Shown: positions 50,389 through 57,843 of the stretch, piece by piece | Position numbering within the stretch: position 1 is the stretch's first letter | How the letters are laid out: every line of letters starts with the position of its first letter | Origin: Rhodanobacter ginsengisoli | GTDB lineage: Bacteria; Pseudomonadota; Gammaproteobacteria; Xanthomonadales; Rhodanobacteraceae | Length of the DNA: 64,000 bases | Assembly (NCBI RefSeq): GCF_042657065.1 | Contig: NZ_JBHSNF010000001.1 | Coordinates: 124,001-188,000, forward strand | Direction: 5' to 3' | Notes under the pieces: model-generated | What the model saw: the letters and a program-made list of their open reading frames with translations, nothing else | What the model was told of the DNA's origin: nothing | Databases searched by the model: none | Translations under genes and position numbers: made by a program

Positions 50389-52101
50389 ATGCGTCGAATG
50401 TCGTTGCGCGTCTTGCGTGCCCGGGCGGTGTCCGCGTGCGCGTTGCTGGTATTCACCGGCTGCCTCGCGCTCACCGCATGGCGGGAACCGTTGCCGTTGC
50501 AGCAGGCCTTCATCGCGGCGTTGATGCTGTGCACCTTCGGCGTGCTGCTGTTCGCGTTCGCGCGCGTGGCCACCGCGTTGCTGGTCAGCGGCGGTCTGTT
50601 CGCCGGTCTGAAATTCATTGCGGTGATGAAGCTGCGCTATCTGGATTCGCAGCTGATGCCGTCGGATTTCATCTATTACGTGCGCAGCAGTCTGCTCGAT
50701 ACGCTGCGCCACTATCAGCACCTGTACCTGCTGGGCATCGGGCTGGCGGTGCTGTTGCCGCCGCTGCTTTACCTGACCTGGCGCTGGGACTGGCGCGTGC
50801 CGGCCGGGCTGTCGCCACGGCTTGCCGCGGCCGTGCGCCTCGGCGGGATCGGGCTGGGCGTGATGGCGTTCTGGTGGTGCATGTTGCCGGCGGGCCCGTT
50901 TGCACAGGTGCACTCGCGCAATGTGTGGGAGAAATTGTCCGACGATGCGCAGCTGACCAATTTCTTCGTCAACTTCCGCGACGCCGAGGTGCAGCTGCCG
51001 GCGATGAGCAGCGAAGCGGTGGCCGAGCAGGTCTGGGGGCCAACCGCACAAGGTGAGCCGGGCACCAGCCATCCGCCGTATCCGGACATCGTGCAGGTGC
51101 TGGAGGAGAGCACGTTCGACCCGTCGATCTACACCGCCTGCAACGTGCCGCCGTGCCGGGTGGCCATGCAGGAGACCGATGCGCGTACCCGCGGCACCGG
51201 CCTGCTGCGCACGCATACCTTCGGCGGCGGCACCTGGGTCAGCGAGTTCGCCACCCTGACCGGCATGCCGCAGGACATCTTCGGCCCCGGCGGCATGTAC
51301 GCACCGTACGTGCTGGCGCCGCACGTGCGCGACGCGCTGGCACTGCAACTGCGCCGGCTGGGGTATCTCACCATCGCGATCTATCCGACCGCCGGCAGCT
51401 TCATCAACGGGCGCAACGCGTACCAGGCGTACGGCTTCGATCACCTGTACGACGCCAGCGAGCTTGGCCTGGAGGAGTGGGAGGAAACCGACAAGCAGAT
51501 GTTCGACGCGGCCAAGCGGGTCTACGACAGGGTGAGGAAGCCGGGCCAGCCGGTCTTCGTGATGATCCTGACCCTGAATCAGCACGGCCCGCACGACGAC
51601 GATCCGATGTCCGCACTGCCGTTGCGGTATCGCAACCTGCTGCACGGGCTGAAGCCGAAAGCGGCCCTCGACTTCGATACCTATCTGTCGCGCCTGCACG
51701 ATTCGGACGTGGCCATGCATGGCCTGGAGCATGACTTTCTGGATCGTCCGCAGCCGACCGTGCTGGTGCATTTCGGCGACCACCAGCCGTCCTTCGGCGG
51801 CGTGATCCGCGACCTGCACCGCACGCTGCCCGTGGCACTGCGGCCCTATCGCGACTACCTCACCTACTACATGATCAAGAGCAATTTCGCCGGCGCGCCG
51901 TTGCCGCATTACCCGATGCTCGACATCGCGTTCCTGCCCAGCATGGTGTTGCAGGCGGCCGGTCTGCCGGAGGATCCGTATTTTTCGGCCTCGACCGGAT
52001 TGCGTGACCGCTGCCACGGCCTGTACGACGACTGCGCCGTGCCGGGTTTGCTGAGCTCCTACTACGGCTGGATCTTCGGGCGACTGCATGTGTATCAGTG
52101 A
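50389..52101 (+). CDS. LtaS/OpgB-like membrane phosphoglycerol transferase (sulfatase fold)
   Basis: 570-residue protein with five N-terminal membrane helices (about residues 8-180) and a periplasmic alkaline-phosphatase-superfamily domain. Motifs: VQVLEESTFDPS (metal Glu), GGGTWVSEFATLTGMP with the probable Thr nucleophile, LNQHGPHDDDP and LVHFGDHQPSFGG. Family members move phosphoglycerol or phosphoethanolamine onto membrane-derived glucans or other envelope glycans (OpgB/LtaS-like). ATG 50389 is the first good start; a second ATG is three codons on. Divergent from cpdB, so it may share phosphate-linked control. The acceptor is unknown. Confidence 0.8.
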   Translation: MRRMSLRVLRARAVSACALLVFTGCLALTAWREPLPLQQAFIAALMLCTFGVLLFAFARVATALLVSGGLFAGLKFIAVMKLRYLDSQLMPSDFIYYVRSSLLDTLRHYQHLYLLGIGLAVLLPPLLYLTWRWDWRVPAGLSPRLAAAVRLGGIGLGVMAFWWCMLPAGPFAQVHSRNVWEKLSDDAQLTNFFVNFRDAEVQLPAMSSEAVAEQVWGPTAQGEPGTSHPPYPDIVQVLEESTFDPSIYTACNVPPCRVAMQETDARTRGTGLLRTHTFGGGTWVSEFATLTGMPQDIFGPGGMYAPYVLAPHVRDALALQLRRLGYLTIAIYPTAGSFINGRNAYQAYGFDHLYDASELGLEEWEETDKQMFDAAKRVYDRVRKPGQPVFVMILTLNQHGPHDDDPMSALPLRYRNLLHGLKPKAALDFDTYLSRLHDSDVAMHGLEHDFLDRPQPTVLVHFGDHQPSFGGVIRDLHRTLPVALRPYRDYLTYYMIKSNFAGAPLPHYPMLDIAFLPSMVLQAAGLPEDPYFSASTGLRDRCHGLYDDCAVPGLLSSYYGWIFGRLHVYQ

Positions 52102-52335
52102 GGGCCGCGGTATGCGGGTGACTTGCCGCATTGACCGACAGTGTCAGCATTCGACCGTTTTTGGCCGCAACAAGGCGACTGCAACGCGCCACGATGTCGA
52201 TGGCGCCAGGGCGACATGGGCGGGGCGTTCGCCGCTTTTGAGTGGCGGTGGGCGCTGGCGCCGTTCAGCTTTTCCCGCGGCTCAATGCGGGCTGAGACGA
52301 TGGCTGCTGGCAGGCCTCTTGCTTGATCCATTCGC

Positions 52336-52593
52336 ATGAATCAACCGAAAGCCGACCCCGCCATGCTTGCCCAGACCAGCGCGAACGACCAGCAGTACCC
52401 CCCGTCAGACAAGGACCCCGGCCTCGAACAGCAGATGGCCGAGCTGGGCCTGTCCAGCGACACCCGACGTTTCCTGCGCAAGCTTCACGTTGCCGAGAAG
52501 AAGCTCAACGACGCCTTCGACACCGCGCACCAGGGTGGCGATCTCGAAGAGCGCGTGAGTCAGGTCTATCACGACATGTACAGGTCGCGTTGA
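52336..52593 (+). CDS. Small hypothetical protein
   Basis: 85-residue hydrophilic ORF, unrecognised. The second half (EQQMAELGLSSDTRRFLRKLHVAEKKLNDAFDTA) looks helical with charged repeats, and the end is DLEERVSQVYHDMYRSR. No signal peptide or membrane segment and no clear ribosome site. Codon use fits the genome, and no longer competing ORF explains the region well. It may be real, but support is limited. Confidence 0.45.
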   Translation: MNQPKADPAMLAQTSANDQQYPPSDKDPGLEQQMAELGLSSDTRRFLRKLHVAEKKLNDAFDTAHQGGDLEERVSQVYHDMYRSR

Positions 52594-52894
52594 GCCGGCG
52601 CTTATCTTCATCTGCAGCAAGCGGCCTGGATCCGCCAAGATCCGTAGACACTTCGGACCCACGCGGTAGACAACAGGTCGGATCGCCCCGGAGAGAACCT
52701 GACTAACCGGATGGACGTCCAAACGGTGTTTCGGCTGCTCCCCGGGCACCGGGCAGTCCGATGAACGAACGAGGTCCCCGGGCTTGGCTTGTACAGAGGT
52801 CTTGGCCGGCGTGCTACTCGAGACTGGGGGCGTTGATGAGCGAGGCTGTCGTGGCGCCGGCCGGGGCGAGTCGTCGCGCCGGGGGCGTTGATGC
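52594..52894. other. Intergenic region without a recognised gene
   Basis: 301 bases between the small ORF and the convergent phosphodiesterase gene. Contains two direct copies of GGGGGCGTTGATG (near 52826 and 52881) flanking a GC-rich hairpin (GCCGGC core), and an isolated ATGGACGTCC at 52710. No credible ORF or RNA gene was seen. Confidence 0.5.
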
Positions 52895-54913
52895 TCAGTT
52901 TCGCTGTGGCCCGGCCTGGTCGAAGTAGACCCACTGCTTGCCATGGCTGTCGAGTTGCTTGAGCCGGATGGTGAAGGTGAAGCGGGTGGCGTGCAGCGGG
53001 CTGCCATCGACGCGCTGCATCTGCAGGTCGGTGGCGGCTTGTCTGGGGCGCAGCACGCTGGGGTACAGGCGATAGTCGCCGAGGGGGCGGCCGAGGCGGC
53101 CGGCCAGTGCCTCATGCAGTACGCGACCCTGTGCCGTGGGCAGCGACAGGCCGAGCAGGCGGGCGATGGTCCGGGCGACATCGACATTGCCGCTGGGCAA
53201 CGAATCGGTGAAGCGCTGCTGGAAATCCGGGCCGGCCGCGATCAGGGTGTTGTGCACGTCGATCGGGCTGAAGCTGCCGTGCTCGCCCCGCTCGTTCGCC
53301 TGGCTGGCGTATTCGGTGCCGCGAAAACCCTGGATCACCGCGTCGGCATCCCAGGCGTAGCTGATGATGATGTCGGGGCCGCGCGCGGCATTCTCCAGGT
53401 GCGCGTCCTCCGCCGGCAGGGTGCCGGGGATGTCGCCGTAGCGCCTGGCCACGAAGATCGCGCCGAGGAACTCCTGCGACTGCAGGAAGCGCACGGTGCG
53501 CTTCACCAGCGCCGCGTCGTGTTCGGGTTGATACAGATACTCGGTGCCGCCGTTGGAAGCGATCACCAGCGCGCCGCGGGGAATCACGTCGGGCACCCGG
53601 TAGGCCGGCGTGGTGTAGGGACCGGGCTTGCCGCATAGCTGGCCGTCATCGTCGTAGCGCGTCGGCTGCAATGCGCTGCCCTCGGCGCGCAGGCCGCTCA
53701 TCACTGGCACGTACAGGCAGCCGACGCCGTCGAACGCGGTGAACCCGACGCGGCTGAGCCGGTCGGCCAGACGGATGCCGCCGGAGACCGAGTAGCCCCA
53801 GGCGTTGTCGATGCCGGCGACGCGACCGTCGTTGATCCGGCGCAGCGGGAACAGGTCGCGCGGGCCGGCGATGTTGCTGTGGCCGTGATCGGAGACCACG
53901 ATGATGTCGGTCTCCCGGGCCAAGCCCAGCTGCTGCAATTTCGCCTCGAGCTGGCCGAGCAGGTGGTCCTGCGCCTGCAGGGCAAGGTGGAACTCCGGCG
54001 AGCCCACGCCGTACTCGTGTTCGGTGGTGTCCGGATTGCGCAGCCACACCACGCTGAGGTCCGGTCGATGCCGGGGCAGGATCTCGTCGAGGTAGACCTT
54101 CATCATCCAGGCGTTGGCCGCGGTCGGGGTGGTCTCCGCGGCGGCGGTGGCATCGGAACTCACACCGTCGCGGAGGGCGACCATCCGGCCGCGCGCGGTG
54201 GGCGAACCATTGCCCTCGCGCAGGCCCAGCTGACCGGCGGCATAGGTGTGGAGGGTGTTGGCCGGCAGCGGGTAACCGGCGCGCTGCAGCTCACTGGCGA
54301 ACGCCAGCGGCAGCACGGTGTTCTCGTCCAGCACCACGTCGCGACCGTCGTCGTGGGCGGCCGCCTGGTTGCTGCGCCGGTAATCCTGCAGGAACGCCGG
54401 GCCGGACTTGCCCACGGCCGCGGTGCTCAGGCCCGCCTTGTGGGCCGCGGCGAACAGCGTGGGCAGCTCGAGCAGGCCGTGGCGGGAGTGGGCATCGAGG
54501 TCGCGCAGCACGGCGTAGTCCTCGGTGTAGATCGGGTCGTGGAAGTCCGCCTCCGCGCCCTTCGCATCCGGGCCGCCGGCCGCGGGTGCCCAGAAGCGGT
54601 TGCCGTAGAAGCCCAGCGGGCCGAGGAAGGAGCCGGTGGCGAAGCTGGCCGCATTCGCCATGGTGAAGGTGGGATAGGTCGAATGGTTGTCGGCGAAGCG
54701 GCTGCCGCGCCGGGCCAGCGCCAGCAGGTTCGGGGTGTCCTCGGCGCTGATTGCGTCCGGCCGCATGCCGTCCCACACGAACAGGATCACCCGGTGCGGT
54801 GTCGATGCCGGGGTGGTGGGAGCCGCCTGCGCCGCGGGCAATCGGGCAAACACGGCGAGGACCAGCAGCAGTGCGGTCAGCGGGGGGCAAAAGCGACGGA
54901 ACACGACGGTCAT
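52895..54913 (-). CDS. Exported nucleotide pyrophosphatase/phosphodiesterase-like protein (alkaline phosphatase superfamily)
   Basis: 672-residue periplasmic enzyme. The signal peptide (cut after AAQA) is followed by FVWDGMRPDAISAEDTPNLLALARRG (metal Asp48). The Thr nucleophile is Thr84 in TYPTFTMANAASFATG. Further metal ligands are in RNPDTTEHEYG and VVSDHGHSNIAG, with His in GEHGSFSPIDVHNT. This layout is that of the NPP/autotaxin or AP superfamily. The C-terminal ~60 residues form an extra beta-rich tail. ATG 54913 gives the first proper signal peptide; the ORF continues upstream without coding features. Part of a run of phosphodiesterases with the GlpQ gene, divergent from it. Confidence 0.86.
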   Translation of the reverse strand: MTVVFRRFCPPLTALLLVLAVFARLPAAQAAPTTPASTPHRVILFVWDGMRPDAISAEDTPNLLALARRGSRFADNHSTYPTFTMANAASFATGSFLGPLGFYGNRFWAPAAGGPDAKGAEADFHDPIYTEDYAVLRDLDAHSRHGLLELPTLFAAAHKAGLSTAAVGKSGPAFLQDYRRSNQAAAHDDGRDVVLDENTVLPLAFASELQRAGYPLPANTLHTYAAGQLGLREGNGSPTARGRMVALRDGVSSDATAAAETTPTAANAWMMKVYLDEILPRHRPDLSVVWLRNPDTTEHEYGVGSPEFHLALQAQDHLLGQLEAKLQQLGLARETDIIVVSDHGHSNIAGPRDLFPLRRINDGRVAGIDNAWGYSVSGGIRLADRLSRVGFTAFDGVGCLYVPVMSGLRAEGSALQPTRYDDDGQLCGKPGPYTTPAYRVPDVIPRGALVIASNGGTEYLYQPEHDAALVKRTVRFLQSQEFLGAIFVARRYGDIPGTLPAEDAHLENAARGPDIIISYAWDADAVIQGFRGTEYASQANERGEHGSFSPIDVHNTLIAAGPDFQQRFTDSLPSGNVDVARTIARLLGLSLPTAQGRVLHEALAGRLGRPLGDYRLYPSVLRPRQAATDLQMQRVDGSPLHATRFTFTIRLKQLDSHGKQWVYFDQAGPQRN

Positions 54914-55083
54914 GGGGCAGCCCGGATGGCAGGAAACGGCCCATCCTGCCTGCGTCATGTTGCGGTTTGCAGACGCCCGCCGGCGCGACCGGCGACGGTT
55001 CGCGGTGTCATCCCGCGTGAACATGTGGGCGGCATGCTGCAGGATGTTGCCCACTTCCCGGCAGCACCACCGGAGTTTTCGCC

Positions 55084-56211
55084 ATGTTTCGCCTATGCTG
55101 GATTGCCCTTGCCGCCACCGGAATGCTGGCCATGTCCGTCGTTGCCCATGCCCGCGAAGACCAGCCACGCGAAAAGCCGCTGGCGCCGAAGGTGCTGGTG
55201 ATCGGCCACCGCGGCGAACCGGCGCGGCGGCCGGAACACACGCTCGCTTCGTACGGCCTGGCGATCGCCGACGGTGCCGACTTCATCGAGCCGGATCTGG
55301 TGATGACGAAGGACGGCGTGATGGTGGCGCGGCACGAGAACGAGATCGGCGGCACCACCGACGTGGCCAGCCATCCCGAGTTCGCCGGGCGCAAGACCAC
55401 CCGGACGATCGACGGCCACGCGGTCACCGGCTGGTTCACCGAGGACTTCACCCTGGCCGAGCTGAAGACCCTGCGTGCCCGCGAACGCCTGCCGCAGCTG
55501 CGCAGCACGCAGTACGACGGCGAGTTCCAGATCCCCACGCTGGACGAGATCATCGATTTCGTCGCCGCCGAATCCGCCGTGGTCGGCCACCCGGTCGGGA
55601 TCATCCCGGAGATCAAGCACGGCAGCTATTTCCGCGGTCTCGGCCTGCCGATGGAGGACAAGCTGCTGGCGACGTTGGCGGCGCACAGCTACACGCGCAC
55701 GGCGCCGGTGGAGATCCAGTCGTTCGAGATCGCCAATCTGCAGTACCTGCACGAAAAGCTGGGCGGCGCGCAGGCGCATCGCGAACATCCCAACATCCGC
55801 CTGCTGCAGCTGATCGACGAGCCGGACGTGCAGCCGTACGACGTCGCCGCCGCCGGCGGCAAGCTGACCTATGCGCAGATGATGACGCCGGCCGGGCTGC
55901 GCGAGATCGCCCGCTACGCCGATGCGATCGGGCCGGACATCGGGGCGATCATTCCGCGCACCGCCGACGGCCACCTGGGTCGACCGACCCGGCTGGTGCA
56001 CGACGCGCATGCGGCCGGACTGGAGTTGCACCCGTACACGTTCCGGCCGGAGAACCAGTTCCTGGCGAAGGATTTCTGGCAGGGCAGCGACCCGCACACG
56101 TTCAACGAGGCCGGCCTGATCGCGCAGATCGACGTCTACCTGGACGCAGGCATCGACGCGTTCTTCACTGACGACGCGGCGATCGGGCGCAAGGCGGTCG
56201 ACGCGCGCTGA
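55084..56211 (+). CDS. glpQ: Periplasmic glycerophosphodiester phosphodiesterase
   Basis: 375-residue enzyme that hydrolyses glycerophosphodiesters from phospholipids to sn-glycerol-3-phosphate and the alcohol. The signal peptide (cut after VVAHA) is followed by GDPD motifs: VIGHRGEPARRPEHT with His42 and Arg43, DFIEPDLVMTKDGVMVARHE with Glu69, Asp71 and His84, and IPEIKHG. The C-terminal PYTFRPEN and DAFFTDDAAIGR close the TIM barrel. GGAG nine bases upstream supports ATG 55084. Next in line is another phosphodiesterase, 82 bases on. Confidence 0.93.
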   Translation: MFRLCWIALAATGMLAMSVVAHAREDQPREKPLAPKVLVIGHRGEPARRPEHTLASYGLAIADGADFIEPDLVMTKDGVMVARHENEIGGTTDVASHPEFAGRKTTRTIDGHAVTGWFTEDFTLAELKTLRARERLPQLRSTQYDGEFQIPTLDEIIDFVAAESAVVGHPVGIIPEIKHGSYFRGLGLPMEDKLLATLAAHSYTRTAPVEIQSFEIANLQYLHEKLGGAQAHREHPNIRLLQLIDEPDVQPYDVAAAGGKLTYAQMMTPAGLREIARYADAIGPDIGAIIPRTADGHLGRPTRLVHDAHAAGLELHPYTFRPENQFLAKDFWQGSDPHTFNEAGLIAQIDVYLDAGIDAFFTDDAAIGRKAVDAR

Positions 56212-56293
56212 GCAAACCGACGCGCGGCTGTCACGCCGTTGCAGCGAAACGGCCCGAGCATGCGCGGCACCTCTGCCTTGTCCGGAACCCCTC

Positions 56294-57631
56294 ATGCGCC
56301 GTCTGTTGCTTGCGCTGTCCCTGGGCGCCATCGCGCTGCTGTCCACCACCACCGCGATCGCCCGACCGCTGCTGCTGATCTCGATCGACGGGCTGCGCCC
56401 GGCCGACGTGATCGACGCCCGCCAGCGTGGCCTGAAGCTGCCCAACCTCGAGGCCTTCCTCACCCGCGGCGCCCATGCCGGCGACGTGCGCGGGGTGATG
56501 CCGACGCTGACCTATCCCAGCCATACCACCCTGCTTACCGGTGTGACCCCGGCGCGCCATGGCATCGAGAGCAACCTCACCTTCGATCCGCTCAACCGCA
56601 ACCAGTACGGCTGGGACTGGTATGCCAGCGACATCCGCGTGCCGACGCTGTGGGACGCGGCGCGGGCGGCGGGCCTGAGCACGGCGAACGTGCACTGGCC
56701 GGTCAGCGTGGGCGCGCCGGTGGACTGGAACCTGCCGCAGATCTGGCGCACCGGCACCGCGGACGACCGCAAGCTGCTGGCGGCGCTGGCCACGCCCGGC
56801 CTGCTGCCGTCGCTGGAAAAAGGCCTGGGGCCGTATGCCGACGGCATTGACGAGAGCCTGGCCGGCGACCGCAACCGGGCGCGCTTCATGGTCAAGCTGC
56901 TGGAGACCCGAAAGCCGCAGTTCATGACCGCCTACTTCGCCTCGCTCGATCATCAGGAGCACGCCAGCGGCCCCGGCACGCCGCAGGCGAACGCGGTGCT
57001 GGAAGGCATCGACCGCCTGGTCGGCGAACTGGTGGCGGCCGCGCAGAAGGTGCATCCGCACGGCGTGGTGGCGATCGTGTCCGACCACGGCTTCGCGCCG
57101 GTGCAGCACGACGTGAACCTGTATGCGCCCTTCATCCAGGCCGGCCTGATCAGCATCAGGGACGGTGGGGTAACCGACTGGCAGGCCACGCCGTGGAACG
57201 GTGGCGGCAGCGCCGCGATCGAGTTGCGCCGGCCCGATGACACCGCGTTGAAAGCCCGGGTGTCGGCGCTGCTGGACCGATTGCGTGCCGACCCGGCCTA
57301 CGGCATCGACCGGATGCTTGATCATGCCCAGCTGGTGGCGCGGGGTGCGACGCCGTCGGCCAGCTGGTACGTGCTGTTCAAGCCGGGCTTCGAGATGGGC
57401 ATCAAGCCGGATGCGCCGATGCCGTCGCCGGGCCACTACCGCGGCATGCACGGTTACGACCCGGCGCTGCCCGAGATGCGTTCGACCTTCCTGATCGCGG
57501 GGCAGGGTGTGCCGGCCGGCCGGGACCTCGGCTCGATCGACATGCGCGACATCGCACCGACCCTGGCCGCGCTGATGGGCGCCAGCCTGCCGCAGGCGCA
57601 GGGCAGGGTATTGCTGGATCCGTCGCCCTGA
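56294..57631 (+). CDS. Exported ectonucleotide pyrophosphatase/phosphodiesterase family protein
   Basis: 445-residue alkaline-phosphatase-superfamily enzyme. The signal peptide (cut after TAIA) is followed by LLISIDGLRPADVIDA (metal Asp32) and the Thr nucleophile Thr73 in MPTLTYPSHTTLLTG. Further ligands are in ASLDHQEHASGP and AIVSDHGFAPVQHDV, with His in GMHGYDPALPEMRS. It is shorter than the paralogue at 52895 and typical of bacterial NPPs that cleave nucleotide or phospholipid phosphodiesters. It follows glpQ on the same strand and precedes the TonB receptor. Confidence 0.9.
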   Translation: MRRLLLALSLGAIALLSTTTAIARPLLLISIDGLRPADVIDARQRGLKLPNLEAFLTRGAHAGDVRGVMPTLTYPSHTTLLTGVTPARHGIESNLTFDPLNRNQYGWDWYASDIRVPTLWDAARAAGLSTANVHWPVSVGAPVDWNLPQIWRTGTADDRKLLAALATPGLLPSLEKGLGPYADGIDESLAGDRNRARFMVKLLETRKPQFMTAYFASLDHQEHASGPGTPQANAVLEGIDRLVGELVAAAQKVHPHGVVAIVSDHGFAPVQHDVNLYAPFIQAGLISIRDGGVTDWQATPWNGGGSAAIELRRPDDTALKARVSALLDRLRADPAYGIDRMLDHAQLVARGATPSASWYVLFKPGFEMGIKPDAPMPSPGHYRGMHGYDPALPEMRSTFLIAGQGVPAGRDLGSIDMRDIAPTLAALMGASLPQAQGRVLLDPSP

Positions 57632-57661
57632 GCGGCGGCAGGACGATTCGTTCCGCGGCTC

Positions 57662-57679
57662 CTGTCACAAACGATTCAT
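57662..57679 (+). promoter_or_regulatory. Pho-box-like site before the TonB receptor
   Basis: CTGTCAC-AAAC-GATTCAT has the 7-4-7 layout of a PhoB box, matching 10 of 14 positions with an A-rich spacer. A weak -10 (TACGTC, 57691-57696) lies about 11 bases downstream, as expected for PhoB promoters. It overlaps a MetJ-like tandem site just downstream. Confidence 0.45.
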
Positions 57680-57681
57680 AT

Positions 57682-57697
57682 GGACGTCCATACGTCT
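57682..57697. promoter_or_regulatory. MetJ-box-like tandem site
   Basis: Adjacent 8-mers GGACGTCC and ATACGTCT match the MetJ box AGACGTCT at 6 and 7 of 8 positions, flanked by CATAT upstream. It directly follows the Pho-like box, so only one of the two may be real. Confidence 0.35.
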
Positions 57698-57843
57698 ACT
57701 GCAATGCCAATGTAAGACGGTCTTCACAAAGCATCGTCACGATGGCGCGGATCGGCATCCCACGGGATGCCGACCGGCTGTCCACCCTCCCCATGACGTC
57801 GTGGCGTCCCCAAGCGGGACGCTGCGTTTAAGGAAGTCCCCGC

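Noticed and set aside
52710..52726. MetJ-like site ATGGACGTCCAAACGGTG
   Set aside because: Only one good 8-mer, the second matches poorly, and it lies between convergent gene ends with no gene to control.
56228..56246. Pho box before the NPP gene at 56294
   Set aside because: Only one half-site (CTGTCAC) is present; the second repeat matches two of seven positions.
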